From the NCBI GenBank assembly GCA_017521125.1, contig JAFXDV010000017.1, positions 1-46,238 on the forward strand: a DNA stretch of 46,238 nucleotides, read 5' to 3'. Positions 25,093 to 35,272 of this stretch are shown here, piece by piece. This DNA is from Clostridia bacterium. GTDB taxonomy: Bacteria > Bacillota > Clostridia > Oscillospirales > Acutalibacteraceae. Both the position numbers and the translations under genes were made by a program. Numbering within the stretch: the first letter of the stretch is position 1; every line of letters starts with the position of its first letter. The notes beneath the pieces are model-generated. The model saw nothing but the letters and a program-made list of their open reading frames with translations, searched no databases and was not told where the DNA came from.

Positions 25093-26526
25093 ATGGCTAA
25101 CGATAAAAAAGTAAAAGCAATAACCTCTATGGAAGAGGATTTTGCAAAATGGTATACCGATGTTGTGCTCAAAGCAGAGCTTGTTGACTATTCAAGCGTT
25201 AAGGGCTGCCTTATTATAAGACCCTACGGCTATGCTATTTGGGAAAACATTCAAAAAATAATGGATGGTATGTTTAAGGAAACAGGACACGAAAATGTCT
25301 ATATGCCTATGTTTATACCTGAAAGCCTTTTACAAAAGGAAAAGGACCACGTAGAAGGCTTTGCCCCTGAGGTTGCCTGGGTAACCCACGGCGGAAATGA
25401 GAAGTTAGAGGAGAGAATGTGCGTAAGACCAACCTCCGAAACACTTTTCTGCGACCATTATAAGAATATAATTCATTCATATCGTGACCTTCCAAAGCTA
25501 TATAATCAGTGGTGTAGCGTTGTGCGTTGGGAAAAGACTACAAGACCTTTCCTTCGTTCTAGAGAGTTCTTATGGCAAGAGGGACACACAATTCATGCAA
25601 CGGCCCAGGAGGCAGAGGCAGAAACCATCAAAATGCTTAACGTTTATGCCGAGTTTGTTGAAAAGTATCTTGCAATTCCTGTAATCAAGGGCGTTAAAAC
25701 TGAAAAAGAGCGTTTTGCAGGTGCAGTTAATACATACACAATCGAGGCTTTAATGCACGACGGAAAGGCGCTTCAAAGCGGCACCTCTCATTTCTTCGGA
25801 GATGGCTTTGCAAAGGCTTTCGGAATTCAGTTCACCGATAAGGACAATAAACTTGCAACACCTTTCCAGACATCTTGGGGTGTTTCCACACGTTTAATCG
25901 GTGCTATTATTATGACCCACGGTGACGATAATGGACTTGTTTTACCACCTGCAATTGCACCTATTCAGACAGTTATTGTTCCTATCGCTTCTCATAAAGA
26001 AGGAGTAACCGAAAAGGCTACCGAACTTTATGAAAGACTTAAAAAGGTTTGCAGAGCAAAAATTGACCTTTCTGATAATACACCGGGTTGGAAATTTGCC
26101 GAGTATGAAATGAAGGGTGTTCCGTTAAGACTTGAAATCGGACCTCGTGATATTGAAAACAATGTCTGCGTTGCAGTACGTCGTGATAACGGCGAAAAGA
26201 TCACAATCTCTCTTGATAATTTAGAGCAGGAGGTTGCAAAGCTTCTTGATAGCGTAACACAAGGTCTTTACAATAAGGCTTTGGCTTCAAGAGACAGTAT
26301 GACAAATGTTGTAACAGATTTAGACCAAATGATTGAGACTGCCGATACAAAGCCGGGCTTCATCAAGGCTATGTGGTGTGGAGATAGAGCCTGCGAGGAA
26401 ACCTTAAAAGAAAAAGCAGGTGTTTCTTCAAGATGTATGCCTTTCGAGCAGGAAACTTTGACAGACAAGTGTGTTTGTTGCGGTAAACCTGCCAAGAAAA
26501 TGGTATATTGGGGTAAAGCATATTAA
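25093..26526 (+). CDS. proS: Prolyl-tRNA synthetase, short (archaeal/eukaryotic-like) type
   Basis: The protein has 477 residues. Class II motifs are visible: RPTSETLF, motif 2 [15 protein letters not shown], and motif 3 [17 protein letters not shown]. An anticodon-binding domain follows ([28 protein letters not shown]). The C-terminal domain has Cys residues ([19 protein letters not shown]) that probably bind zinc. The insertion editing domain of the long bacterial type is missing, as expected for this type. It ends in a bidirectional terminator. It may be read from the aromatic operon or from its own promoter in the 48-base gap. Confidence 0.95.
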   Translation: MANDKKVKAITSMEEDFAKWYTDVVLKAELVDYSSVKGCLIIRPYGYAIWENIQKIMDGMFKETGHENVYMPMFIPESLLQKEKDHVEGFAPEVAWVTHGGNEKLEERMCVRPTSETLFCDHYKNIIHSYRDLPKLYNQWCSVVRWEKTTRPFLRSREFLWQEGHTIHATAQEAEAETIKMLNVYAEFVEKYLAIPVIKGVKTEKERFAGAVNTYTIEALMHDGKALQSGTSHFFGDGFAKAFGIQFTDKDNKLATPFQTSWGVSTRLIGAIIMTHGDDNGLVLPPAIAPIQTVIVPIASHKEGVTEKATELYERLKKVCRAKIDLSDNTPGWKFAEYEMKGVPLRLEIGPRDIENNVCVAVRRDNGEKITISLDNLEQEVAKLLDSVTQGLYNKALASRDSMTNVVTDLDQMIETADTKPGFIKAMWCGDRACEETLKEKAGVSSRCMPFEQETLTDKCVCCGKPAKKMVYWGKAY

Positions 26527-26530
26527 AAAT

Positions 26531-26564
26531 AAAAATGCGAACTTCTCAGAAGTTCGCATTTTTT
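26531..26564. terminator. Bidirectional terminator between proS and the CarD-like gene
   Basis: AAATGCGAACTTCT pairs with AGAAGTTCGCATTT, with T-rich flanks on both strands. It overlaps the last codons of the minus-strand gene. Confidence 0.85.
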
Positions 26565-27046
26565 GTTTTTAAATATTCAGGAACATCATCAGGTGTAATA
26601 CCGAGAACATAAGCAAATTCTTCGTAAATTGCTTTTTTAGCTCTTTGAAGCATTATCTCATCGGTAGAGTGTAAATTCTTGCCATGCGCTTCTAAAACTC
26701 TTTTATGCTCCATAAAACCTTTAATAACAAGTATTATTTCTTCGTGTTTTCCCGTTTCAAAAATTTCTTTGCATTTTAAAGGACGTTGTTTACTATCCTC
26801 AAACCAAATGGCTTCCTTTTCACTAACCTGTGAAATAAGCTGGTCTATTTCAGACACAGTTAACGGCGCCCTCATTTTGCTAACCAAATTGGGATTGCAT
26901 TTCGGCACGTATATTGTATTTTTAGTGTCAAAAATTGGCACTAAAATATAGTATTCCTTTTTATCTTTTCCAAACATCACTTCTCGTATATCAAAGACCT
27001 TGCAAATACGAGAGCCGTACATTAATACAGAATCAATAGTAAACAT
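26546..27046 (-). CDS. CarD-family transcription regulator
   Basis: The protein has 166 residues. The N-terminal third resembles the CarD/CdnL Tudor-like RNA-polymerase-binding domain (YGSRICKVFDIREVMFG, YYILVPIFDTKNTIYVP). The helical remainder resembles the DNA-binding part (LTVSEIDQLISQV, AKKAIYEEFAYVLGI). CarD proteins bind the beta subunit of RNA polymerase and stabilise open complexes. Length is as usual for the family. It has its own promoter with a consensus spacer. Targets cannot be told from context. Confidence 0.8.
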   Translation of the reverse strand: MFTIDSVLMYGSRICKVFDIREVMFGKDKKEYYILVPIFDTKNTIYVPKCNPNLVSKMRAPLTVSEIDQLISQVSEKEAIWFEDSKQRPLKCKEIFETGKHEEIILVIKGFMEHKRVLEAHGKNLHSTDEIMLQRAKKAIYEEFAYVLGITPDDVPEYLKTKNANF

Positions 27047-27066
27047 AATCTTTCCCCTTTGTATTT

Positions 27067-27095
27067 ATTATACTATATAAAAGAAGCAATTTCAA
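27067..27095 (-). promoter_or_regulatory. Predicted promoter of the CarD-like gene
   Basis: On the minus strand TTGAAA (27095-27090) and TATAAT (27072-27067) have a 17-base spacer, about 20 bases before the start codon. Confidence 0.65.
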
Positions 27096-27110
27096 AGGGG
27101 ATAATATACA

Positions 27111-27140
27111 AAAAACACTCGTTTAAAAACGAGTGTTTTT
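27111..27140 (-). terminator. Terminator of the lipoprotein gene
   Basis: AAAACACTCGTTT pairs with AAACGAGTGTTTT and has T-runs on both strands. Confidence 0.8.
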
Positions 27141-27153
27141 AGCAACTTTTCGA

Positions 27154-28230
27154 TTAGTTTGTACCATCATAGATTTTGCTTACTTTAAACTGGTTAATTG
27201 CGTGATTATTTGTGGTGTACTGAAGAGCCTTTGCAGCTTCTTCAATAAGCTTATCAAACTCTTCGCCCTTTAAGAGATATTGAATATCAGACTTTAAATA
27301 TTCATCTCTGTAATAACTGTCCTCGGTTATATCCTTTTTAACAATAAGATATATTTCCTTATTTTCGGTGTCGTGGATAACCTCAATGGCGTCCTTCTTC
27401 ATAGAAAGAACCTTTTCAAAATGCTCAAAACTTGCAATGGTGTCTTCTGCACCTAAAATATTGATAAGCTTATCCTTTGCCTTGGGAATATCATTATCCT
27501 CTTTTGTTTCTTCCTTGCTTTCTTCGGTTATTCCGTTATGCTCATTATAAATCTTTGAGAAAGCCTCGCCCTTTTCAAGTCTGCCTTTATAATCTTTAAA
27601 TTTGTTTTCAAGGTCGGTAGCGTTTGTTGAGGCATCAGAAGAATAGTTTTTGGAAATCATATAAACTGCGGCATATTTTTCGGTGAGGGTTTTATCAATT
27701 TCAGCATCACTTATAGCCTTTTCGCCGCCCTCATCATATAAGTGTTTAAAATAAGCGTCACCGTACATTGTTGAAAGAACGGCTTTTTTATATGTTTCAA
27801 GGCTGATTCCGTTAGGCTCTAAAATAGCAGAATAACCGTAGGAATTCCAATAAAGCTCTGCCTGATAGTTGCTATTTTCAATCATAGTATCATCAAGCGT
27901 CACGTTATTTTCCTTGCAAAGCTTTTGGAAAGTGATAGCCTCTAAGCATTTCTTTATAGCAAGCTCTTTAACATAATCTGTATAGCTTTTCGAGTCAATA
28001 GTTTGTTTTAAGTAATTAAAATTCTTAGCAGATGTATCATAATCTTCACTTGAATTGATAAGTGCCTTTGCATCGCTGTCTGCCATTAAAAGATAATAAG
28101 AATACATACCAGAGGTAATATTGTATCCATCTGCTGCAAGAGCAATTTCGCCCTTTTTGTGACAACCCGAAAGAGAGAAAAGCACACAAATCATCAATAA
28201 TAACGCAATAATGCTTTTAATTTTTTTCAT
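27154..28230 (-). CDS. Lipoprotein, possibly a SurA/PrsA-like chaperone without PPIase domain
   Basis: The protein has 358 residues. The signal peptide ends in the lipobox LSGC (Cys at about residue 23), so it is anchored in the outer leaflet. The helical N-terminal part (YTDYVKELAIKKCLEAITFQ, EIDKTLTEKYAAVYMISKNY) resembles the SurA N-terminal/trigger-factor C-terminal fold, but I see no parvulin or FKBP signature. A charged low-complexity stretch (EESKEETKEDND) lies in the middle. A folding role is a guess by analogy. The ATG has TTGGAGG upstream and its own promoter. Confidence 0.7.
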   Translation of the reverse strand: MKKIKSIIALLLMICVLFSLSGCHKKGEIALAADGYNITSGMYSYYLLMADSDAKALINSSEDYDTSAKNFNYLKQTIDSKSYTDYVKELAIKKCLEAITFQKLCKENNVTLDDTMIENSNYQAELYWNSYGYSAILEPNGISLETYKKAVLSTMYGDAYFKHLYDEGGEKAISDAEIDKTLTEKYAAVYMISKNYSSDASTNATDLENKFKDYKGRLEKGEAFSKIYNEHNGITEESKEETKEDNDIPKAKDKLINILGAEDTIASFEHFEKVLSMKKDAIEVIHDTENKEIYLIVKKDITEDSYYRDEYLKSDIQYLLKGEEFDKLIEEAAKALQYTTNNHAINQFKVSKIYDGTN

Positions 28231-28258
28231 TTAAAAATCCTCCAAAGTAATTTTAACT

Positions 28259-28287
28259 ATTATATAACAAAACCCTAAAAAAGTCTA
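28259..28287 (-). promoter_or_regulatory. Predicted promoter of the lipoprotein gene
   Basis: On the minus strand TAGACT (28287-28282) and TATAAT (28264-28259) have a 17-base spacer. Confidence 0.5.
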
Positions 28288-28344
28288 TACTCTTTTTGAT
28301 TTTAAAAGCTATTATGTTGAATGTTAAAATTTTAACTATTTTTC

Positions 28345-28373
28345 TTGACTACTGTAAAAAAATGGTATATAAT
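28345..28373 (+). promoter_or_regulatory. Promoter of the V-type ATPase operon
   Basis: TTGACT (28345-28350) and TATAAT (28368-28373) are separated by 17 bases. The leader to the first gene is about 105 nt. Confidence 0.75.
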
Positions 28374-28403
28374 AATAAAAATTAAATAGCATAAAATACA
28401 AGA

Positions 28404-28448
28404 GGAACTAGCTGTCTGCAGAGAACACTGGTTCCGTTTGTTTTTTTA
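28404..28448 (+). terminator. Terminator-like hairpin in the V-ATPase leader (possible attenuator)
   Basis: GGAACTAG(C)TGT pairs with ACACTGGTTCC (one bulge, one G-T) and is followed by GTTTGTTTTTTT. It lies between the promoter and the first gene, so some read-through or control is required. Confidence 0.7.
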
Positions 28449-28485
28449 GCTGATGTAACTGATTTTACAAAGGAGAAAAACGTTT

Positions 28486-29091
28486 ATGGAAATTCAACTC
28501 CAAGAACTAATTGACCAAATAAAAAAAGAAGGTGTGGAGTCTGCCGAAAAGCAGGCGCAGACAATTCTTGAAACCGCCAAGGCAGAAGCGGAAAAAATCG
28601 TAGCTTCCGCACAGGCACAGGCGGACAAAATCTTAGAGAACGCCAAGAGCGAGAATGAAAGAATGGTAAAGTCCGGCGAGGATGCCATCCGTCAGGCAGG
28701 AAGAAATCTGCTTATTTCCTTTAGAGAAAGTATTTCAAGAGAGATGGATGCCATTTTAAACAAAAGCGTCAACGACCTGTATGCTTCAGAAAGCTTAGCG
28801 CAAATTATTATAAACGCTATTGAAGGTTGGGCAAGCAAGCCTGATGCAGAAAATATCGAAGTTATTTTAAATAGTGATAGTTTAAAGTCTCTTGAAGATA
28901 AGGTTCTTGCAGAAATTAAGGAGAAAATGCTTAGCGGTGTTACACTTAAAGCAAACGACAATTTCGATGGTGGCTTTAGAATTTCAGTAAACAATGGTAC
29001 TGCATATTATGATTATTCTGCCGAAGCAGTAGTGGAAATGCTTTCAAACTACCTTAGTCCAAGAGTTGCAGAACTTTTGAAAGAGGCATAA
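28486..29091 (+). CDS. atpE: V-type ATP synthase subunit E
   Basis: The protein has 201 residues and is the first gene of the operon. The first 90 residues are a long Ala/Glu/Lys-rich helix (AEKQAQTILETAKAEAEKIV) typical of the peripheral stalk. The C-terminal globular part contains LKANDNFDGGFRIS, the usual GG(F/I)R(I/V) ending region. It would link the A3B3 head to the membrane subunit. AAGGAG precedes the ATG. No separate subunit G/H gene is present next to it. Confidence 0.88.
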   Translation: MEIQLQELIDQIKKEGVESAEKQAQTILETAKAEAEKIVASAQAQADKILENAKSENERMVKSGEDAIRQAGRNLLISFRESISREMDAILNKSVNDLYASESLAQIIINAIEGWASKPDAENIEVILNSDSLKSLEDKVLAEIKEKMLSGVTLKANDNFDGGFRISVNNGTAYYDYSAEAVVEMLSNYLSPRVAELLKEA

Positions 29092-29096
29092 GCATT

Positions 29097-29654
29097 ATGG
29101 GTGAGTATTATTTAGTTTCACAACTTCCATCTTTAGATGGAATAAGCGAAAACACGCCTATACCTATAACAGAAGAAGGCTTTTTTGAACTTTGCGGCCG
29201 TTTTTTAGGAGGAAAAGCATTAAGGGAACTTGAAAATCTAACCCTTGTGCCTTCGCCGAACGGAGAAGAATCAAATTCCGATTTAGTTAAGGCTTGGAGT
29301 GATGGCGAACGCAATTTGCGTTTAGCACTTGCCAAGATTCGAGCCGAGAAAATGAATAAATCATTTGATGTGCAAAGCAAAATTTTACCTTTGGAACTTT
29401 TAAAGGTTGCAAATGCCGCTATAGAGATAGAAAACCCTTTAGAAGCCGAAATCTATCTTTTGAACTACAGGTTGAAATTTCTGGAAACACTAAGACCGAT
29501 GGATAGCTTTTCAGATGAGTACCTTTTTTATTATGGGTTAAAGTTAAAATTGGTTTTACGTATAAGGCAGTTTGATACAAAAATCGGCGAAAACACATAT
29601 AAAGATATTTACAACTCTATTTTAAATGGGGATAGTTTGGAGGCTTTACAATGA
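29097..29654 (+). CDS. DUF2764-family protein of V-ATPase operons (C-subunit position)
   Basis: The protein has 185 residues and begins MGEYYLVSQLPSL, close to the YYxLVxxLPxL opening of DUF2764 proteins. In the compact V-ATPase operons of Bacteroidetes and spirochaetes this gene lies between subunits E and A, where other operons carry subunit C. The remainder is helical (LELLKVANAAIEIENPLEAE). A role as a simplified C-like rotor-stator connector is inferred from gene position. It overlaps the subunit A start by four bases. Confidence 0.75.
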   Translation: MGEYYLVSQLPSLDGISENTPIPITEEGFFELCGRFLGGKALRELENLTLVPSPNGEESNSDLVKAWSDGERNLRLALAKIRAEKMNKSFDVQSKILPLELLKVANAAIEIENPLEAEIYLLNYRLKFLETLRPMDSFSDEYLFYYGLKLKLVLRIRQFDTKIGENTYKDIYNSILNGDSLEALQ

Positions 29655-31420
29655 GCATAAATATAGGAAAGGTTATTAGCATAAACGGAAACCTTGTGTC
29701 TGTCGAGTTTGACGGCAATGTTTCTATGAACGAAATATGCTATGTAAAAGTAGGGGATACTGCCCTTAAAAGCGAGGTTATCCGTATAAGAGGAAATGTC
29801 GCACAAATACAGGTTTATGAAATGACCGGAGGTATAAAGTGCGGCGATAAGGTTGAGTTTACGGGAGAAATGCTTTCTGCACAGTTAGGCCCCGGACTTC
29901 TTGGTCAGATTTATGATGGCCTTCAGAATCCGCTACCTATTTTAGCCGAGAAAGCAGGTTGGTTTTTAGAGCGTGGCAACTATGCTGATGGTCTTAATTC
30001 TGAGAAAAAGTGGGAGTTTACACCTACTGCAAAAATAGGCGACACCCTACGTGCAGGAGAATATATCGGCACAGTTCCCGAAGGCGCATTTACCCACAAA
30101 ATTTTCATTCCTTTTTATCTTCTTGGAACATACACCGTAAAATCTATTGCCGAGAAAGGCGAATATACTATAAATGATACAGTAGCAGTAATCACTGACG
30201 AACGTGGCCGTGAAATTCCTGTTACAATGTCGTTTAAATGGCCTGTAAAACGAGCAATAAGCTGCTATAGTGAAAGACTTGCTCCTACTCAAACAATGGA
30301 AACAAAGGTGCGAGTTGTTGACTCATTCTTTCCGGTAGCAAAGGGTGGAACTTATTGCACACCGGGACCTTTCGGCGCAGGTAAAACCGTTTTGCAGCAC
30401 ACAACCTCCAAATATGCAGACGTTGATATTGTAATAATTGCGGCTTGTGGCGAGCGTGCAGGCGAGGTTGTTGAAACCCTGACCGAGTTTCCTGAGCTTA
30501 CCGACCCTAAAACCGGTCATTCGCTAATGGAACGCACAATTATAATTTGTAATACATCTTCAATGCCTGTTGCTTCCCGTGAAGCATCGGTTTACACTTC
30601 GGTAACGCTTGCAGAATATTATCGCCAAATGGGACTAAACGTTTTGCTTCTTGCCGACTCTACTTCACGTTGGGCACAAGCACTTCGTGAAATGTCAGGA
30701 CGTCTTGAAGAAATTCCGGGTGAAGAAGCCTTCCCTGCATATCTTGAATCATATATTGCCGCCTTTTACGAAAGAGCGGGTTGTGTTCGTTTGCCTGATG
30801 GTAGTCAGGGTTCTGTAACTATCGGTGGTACTGTTTCTCCTGCAGGTGGCAACTTTGAGGAGCCTGTAACTCAGGCAACCTTAAAGGTGGTTGGTGCTTT
30901 CCACGGACTTTCACGTGAACGTTCCGATGCAAGAAAATACCCTGCTATCGATCCGCTTATTTCTTGGTCTAAATATCAAAGCGTTATTGAACAAAAGAAA
31001 TCTGAATATTGCAAGAAAATTCTTAACGTGGGTAACGAAATTGATTCTATGATGAAGGTCGTAGGCGAAGAAGGAACACCTATTGAAGATTATATAACCT
31101 ATTTAAAATCAGAAATGCTTGATGCGGTATATTTGCAGCAAAACTCCTTTGATTTGGTTGATGCTAATACAGGCACGTTACGTCAACGTTATGTAACAGA
31201 TAAGCTTATTACTGTTTTGGGAAGCGAGTTTGCCCTTAGTAATAAAGATGATGCCAGAGCATTCTTTAACCGTATGAGACAAAGATTTATCGACTGGAAT
31301 TATACCGAATTTAAGAGTGAGGCATTTGAAAAAGCCGAAACGAGCATAGATGCTCTGTATAGTGAGGGACAAGGTAAACTGTCCAAAGAAATTGAAAACT
31401 TATTAGAGGAGGGCGAGTAA
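29651..31420 (+). CDS. atpA: V-type ATP synthase catalytic subunit A
   Basis: The protein has 589 residues. The Walker A loop is [12 protein letters not shown] (about residue 238), followed by the catalytic Glu region [32 protein letters not shown], and the substrate-site [16 protein letters not shown]. The long non-homologous insertion typical of A subunits is present ([16 protein letters not shown] region to TVKSIAEKG). It hydrolyses or makes ATP at the A/B interface. ATGA overlap with the preceding gene couples translation. Confidence 0.96.
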   Translation: MSINIGKVISINGNLVSVEFDGNVSMNEICYVKVGDTALKSEVIRIRGNVAQIQVYEMTGGIKCGDKVEFTGEMLSAQLGPGLLGQIYDGLQNPLPILAEKAGWFLERGNYADGLNSEKKWEFTPTAKIGDTLRAGEYIGTVPEGAFTHKIFIPFYLLGTYTVKSIAEKGEYTINDTVAVITDERGREIPVTMSFKWPVKRAISCYSERLAPTQTMETKVRVVDSFFPVAKGGTYCTPGPFGAGKTVLQHTTSKYADVDIVIIAACGERAGEVVETLTEFPELTDPKTGHSLMERTIIICNTSSMPVASREASVYTSVTLAEYYRQMGLNVLLLADSTSRWAQALREMSGRLEEIPGEEAFPAYLESYIAAFYERAGCVRLPDGSQGSVTIGGTVSPAGGNFEEPVTQATLKVVGAFHGLSRERSDARKYPAIDPLISWSKYQSVIEQKKSEYCKKILNVGNEIDSMMKVVGEEGTPIEDYITYLKSEMLDAVYLQQNSFDLVDANTGTLRQRYVTDKLITVLGSEFALSNKDDARAFFNRMRQRFIDWNYTEFKSEAFEKAETSIDALYSEGQGKLSKEIENLLEEGE

Positions 31421-31422
31421 AG

Positions 31423-32721
31423 ATGGGTAAAGTATATAATAAAATTGAATCTATCGTGGGTAACGTTATTACCGTCAGAGCAACAGGCGTTCAGTATAAC
31501 GAACTGGCTCAAATTACTACTCGCTTTGGAAAATCTTTAGCACAGGTTAATAAAATTGATGGCGATATTGTTTCACTACAGGTTTTCGCAGGCGGTCAAG
31601 GTGTTTCTACCGGAGATGAAATTCGCTTTCTTGGTCGTGAGATGCGTGTGTCCTTTAGTGAAGATTTACTAGGCAGAATTTTTAACGGTTCAGGTGAGCC
31701 AAGAGATAAGGGACCTGCACTTACTGATAATATGAAGGCTATAGGCGGACCTTCTGTTAACCCAACCAAGCGTATCCTCGCCAACCGAATGATGAGAACA
31801 AATATCCCAATGATTGATATGTTTAATACATTGGTTGTATCTCAGAAATTGCCTATCTTCTCAATCTCAGGAGAACCATATAACCAACTTCTTGCCCGTA
31901 TCGCAATGCAGGCAGAAGCCGATGTAATCGTGCTCGGAGGAATGGGCCTTAAATATGACGATTTCCTTTACTTCAAAGATGCCCTTTCGAAAGGCGGCGC
32001 TTTAAGTAAAACTGTTATGTTTATCCACACCGCCTCTGATCCTACAGTTGAGTGTATGATGATACCTGATATGGCGTTAGCGGTTGCAGAACAGTTTGCT
32101 TTGCAGAATAAGGACGTACTTGTTCTCCTTACCGATATGACAAACTTTGCAGATGCAATGAAGGAAATTGCTATTACTCAGGAACAGGTTCCTTCAAACC
32201 GTGGATATCCCGGAGACCTTTATTCTCAGCTTGCCGCTCGTTACGAAAAGGCGGTAGACTTTGCCGATTCAGGTTCTGTTACCGTACTTGCGGTTACAAC
32301 TATGCCGGGCGATGACGTAACCCACCCCGTACCCGATAACACAGGCTATATTACCGAAGGTCAGTATTATCTTAAGGGCGGACGTATTGAGCCTTTCGGT
32401 TCTCTTTCAAGACTTAAACAAAACGTAAACGGCAAAACACGAAAAGACCATCGTGCTCTTATGGATGCAATGATTCGTCTGTACTCATCTTATAAGGAAA
32501 CTCTGGAAAAGAAAAACATGGGATTTGCAATGAGCCGTTGGGATAAAAAGCTCTTAAAATACGGTGAGCTTTTTGAAACTAAACTAATGGACCTATCGGT
32601 TAACCTCTCTCTTGAAGGTGCTCTTGATTTAGGATGGGAAATTTTAGCCGACTGTTTTGAAAAGCAAGAAACCGGAATAAAATCAGACCTTACTGATGAA
32701 TTTTGGCCTAAGGAGGTCTAA
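31423..32721 (+). CDS. atpB: V-type ATP synthase regulatory subunit B
   Basis: The protein has 432 residues. Typical motifs are [72 protein letters not shown] and [13 protein letters not shown]. The Walker A lysine is lost, as in all B subunits, so it binds nucleotide without catalysis. The gene starts two bases after atpA and ends two bases before atpD. Confidence 0.96.
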   Translation: MGKVYNKIESIVGNVITVRATGVQYNELAQITTRFGKSLAQVNKIDGDIVSLQVFAGGQGVSTGDEIRFLGREMRVSFSEDLLGRIFNGSGEPRDKGPALTDNMKAIGGPSVNPTKRILANRMMRTNIPMIDMFNTLVVSQKLPIFSISGEPYNQLLARIAMQAEADVIVLGGMGLKYDDFLYFKDALSKGGALSKTVMFIHTASDPTVECMMIPDMALAVAEQFALQNKDVLVLLTDMTNFADAMKEIAITQEQVPSNRGYPGDLYSQLAARYEKAVDFADSGSVTVLAVTTMPGDDVTHPVPDNTGYITEGQYYLKGGRIEPFGSLSRLKQNVNGKTRKDHRALMDAMIRLYSSYKETLEKKNMGFAMSRWDKKLLKYGELFETKLMDLSVNLSLEGALDLGWEILADCFEKQETGIKSDLTDEFWPKEV

Positions 32722-32723
32722 CT

Positions 32724-33356
32724 TTGGCAAAAATCAAATTAACTAAAAATGAGTTAAAGGTACAAAAAGACGCACTTAAAATGTACCGTAGATATTTGCC
32801 GACGCTGACACTTAAAAAGCAACAGCTTCAAACAGAAATTCGCAATATAGAAGTAAAAGCAAAAGCAGTACGAAAAGAAAAAGAATTGCTGGAAAAAGGC
32901 TTTAACGAATGGATTGGTGTTTTTAGCGAAAAGGATGCCTTTCCTGATGGAATAATTACCGTAAGCAACATACGAAAAGGCAAAGGCAATATTGCCGGTG
33001 TTGATATACCAACATTTGAAGGAGCAGACTTTTCAAGAGGAGATTACGATTTGTATAGTACTCCTCTTTGGGTAGATATTGCCGCAAATCATATGGAAAA
33101 AGCAATTTCTCTTGATTTTCAGGCAGAAGTGTTTGACGAACAAGCAAGGCTGCTGCAAAAAGAGCTTCTTGCGACGTCACAACGTGTTAACCTCTTCGAA
33201 AAGGTAAAAATTCCTGAAACTCAGGCAAATATTAAAAAAATATCTATTTATATGGCAGACCAACAGGTTAGTGCCGTAGTGCGTTCCAAAATATCTAAAC
33301 GCAAAATAGCACTTCGTAATACACAAACACCTGAAAGTGAGGTGTACTCATTATGA
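32724..33356 (+). CDS. atpD: V-type ATP synthase subunit D
   Basis: The protein has 210 residues from TTG 32724, with AAGGAGG nine bases upstream. The N-terminal coiled coil (LTKNELKVQKDALKMYRRYL, LKKQQLQTEI) and the C-terminal helix (LLATSQRVNLFEKVKIPETQ) are standard for the central rotor shaft. It overlaps the subunit I start by four bases. No F subunit gene lies in the operon. Confidence 0.9.
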   Translation: MAKIKLTKNELKVQKDALKMYRRYLPTLTLKKQQLQTEIRNIEVKAKAVRKEKELLEKGFNEWIGVFSEKDAFPDGIITVSNIRKGKGNIAGVDIPTFEGADFSRGDYDLYSTPLWVDIAANHMEKAISLDFQAEVFDEQARLLQKELLATSQRVNLFEKVKIPETQANIKKISIYMADQQVSAVVRSKISKRKIALRNTQTPESEVYSL

Positions 33357-35254
33357 TAGTGCCTATGAAAAAAATCTCTCTTATAACCTTGGAAGATAAA
33401 AAAGAGGAAACCTTAAAGAAACTTCGACACCTTGGTATTGTTCATATTGAAATTAGTGAAGTATCAAGTGAAAAAATCAATGAATTTAACGATAGAATAT
33501 CACTTTTAAACCGTGCAATCTTTGCTATTGGAAAAGCTAAAAAACTTGAACAACAGGTAGTCGAAACTCAAAAAACTATAGAGCTTGCGCAGGAGATAGA
33601 TGCTCTTTTAGACGAGAAAAGCCAGTGCCTCTCATGGTTATCATCACTTAATAGCGAGCTTGAAAGGTTAAAAAGCTGGGGAGATATCGACGTAGACAGT
33701 ATAAAAGATTTACAATCTAAGGGCGTTGATATTGCACTTTATGAAATGCCAAAATCTGAGTATGATGCACTTTCGGACTCTTTAAAAACGATAAAGCTTA
33801 ATGCTACTAAAGCAACAGTCAGATTCTTGCTTCGCAAAAACACACAAGAAGATGAAGCTGCTTTAAATGGCTATCAACTGACGTTGCCCAAAGTATCTAC
33901 CCAGGAAATGAGAGAGGAAATCTCCCAAATAAATGAGCGTATGGTGGAAATTGATAAGCAAATTTCTGCTTATACCTGCTATACCGAAAGTATAAAAAAG
34001 GCAATAGCCGATTTAGAAAAAAAGATAGAATTCGAAACCTATAGAGCAGGTATGGAATCTCAGGATTTATCAAAAGATCAATCAAAATCGGTGGAAGTTG
34101 CCCACTTTAAAGGCTATATTGAGGCAGAAAGACTTGACATCCTCAAAAAAGCGGCAGCAGAAAATTCATGGGGTCTTTATATAGATGACCCAAGTGAAGA
34201 AGATAATGTGCCTACAAAACTAAAGAACAACAAGTTTGTAAGTCTGATTTATCCTCTGACCGACTTTTTGGGTACAGTTCCCGGATATTTCGAGTATGAC
34301 ATTTCCGGTTGGTTTTTAGCTTTTATTCTTATATTCTTCGGAATAATTTTCGGAGATGGTGGTTACGGACTACTTATAAGTGCCGTAGCGGCTGTTCCCA
34401 TTATAAAATCACTAATTGCTAAAAAAACTGTTTCCCCAATGTTTTTACTAGTAGGACTTTTTGGACTGTCTACAATACTGTGGGGCACCCTGACTTGTAC
34501 CTGGTTTGGCCTTTCGCCTGAGCAGTTACCTCAGTGGCTTAAAGCTTTATCAGTTCCTGTCATTTCAAACGTTTATGCCGATAAAATTTGGAGTCTGCCT
34601 TGGACTGCTGAGGGAGTTGGACTCACAACGGCACAAAATTTACAGGTTTTCTGCTTTACATTAGCACTTATTCAGTTAACCATTGCTCATATTAAGGGAG
34701 CTTGCAGAAACAGAAAATCAGTAAAAATGCTGGGAGACATCGGTTCAATACTACAGCTCGTAGGTATTTATTACGTAGTATTAAGTTTGGTGGTTAATGC
34801 ACAGGTGTTTAGCTTTAGCCTTGTAATAGGTGGTATACCTGTGGGAACTGTGGCCATTGGATTTATAGGAATAGGTTTCGTTATGAGCTTTGTATTTTCA
34901 AACTATGAAGGAAGTGTAATTAAATCTATTCTTTCAAGTCTGACCAATATCGTATCGGTCTTGCTTGGCGTAGTTAACGTGTTTTCTGATATAGTTTCAT
35001 ATATACGACTATGGGCAGTAGGACTTGCAGGAGCCGCAATATCTGCAACAGTAAACGAACTGGCGGGTCCTTTACTTGGCAATTTTATGTTTATGTTACT
35101 AGCGATTATCCTTTTAGTTTTCGGTCATGGACTTAATATGATTTTAAACATTCTATCGGTTATAGTTCATGGAATAAGACTTAACACCTTGGAATTTTCT
35201 TCCCATTTGGATATGTCGTGGAGTGGGCATAAATTTAAACCATTTGAAGAATAA
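33353..35254 (+). CDS. atpI: V-type ATP synthase subunit I
   Basis: The protein has 633 residues. The N-terminal half is a cytoplasmic coiled coil starting MIVPMKKISLITLEDKKEE. The C-terminal half has about seven membrane helices. The essential half-channel Arg is in DIVSYIRLWAVGLAGAAI, with VFGHGLNMILN after it. This subunit forms the ion pathway against the K ring. The ATG overlaps the atpD stop; a second ATG four codons on is an alternative. Confidence 0.93.
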   Translation: MIVPMKKISLITLEDKKEETLKKLRHLGIVHIEISEVSSEKINEFNDRISLLNRAIFAIGKAKKLEQQVVETQKTIELAQEIDALLDEKSQCLSWLSSLNSELERLKSWGDIDVDSIKDLQSKGVDIALYEMPKSEYDALSDSLKTIKLNATKATVRFLLRKNTQEDEAALNGYQLTLPKVSTQEMREEISQINERMVEIDKQISAYTCYTESIKKAIADLEKKIEFETYRAGMESQDLSKDQSKSVEVAHFKGYIEAERLDILKKAAAENSWGLYIDDPSEEDNVPTKLKNNKFVSLIYPLTDFLGTVPGYFEYDISGWFLAFILIFFGIIFGDGGYGLLISAVAAVPIIKSLIAKKTVSPMFLLVGLFGLSTILWGTLTCTWFGLSPEQLPQWLKALSVPVISNVYADKIWSLPWTAEGVGLTTAQNLQVFCFTLALIQLTIAHIKGACRNRKSVKMLGDIGSILQLVGIYYVVLSLVVNAQVFSFSLVIGGIPVGTVAIGFIGIGFVMSFVFSNYEGSVIKSILSSLTNIVSVLLGVVNVFSDIVSYIRLWAVGLAGAAISATVNELAGPLLGNFMFMLLAIILLVFGHGLNMILNILSVIVHGIRLNTLEFSSHLDMSWSGHKFKPFEE

Positions 35255-35272
35255 ATTATAAGGAGAATAATT

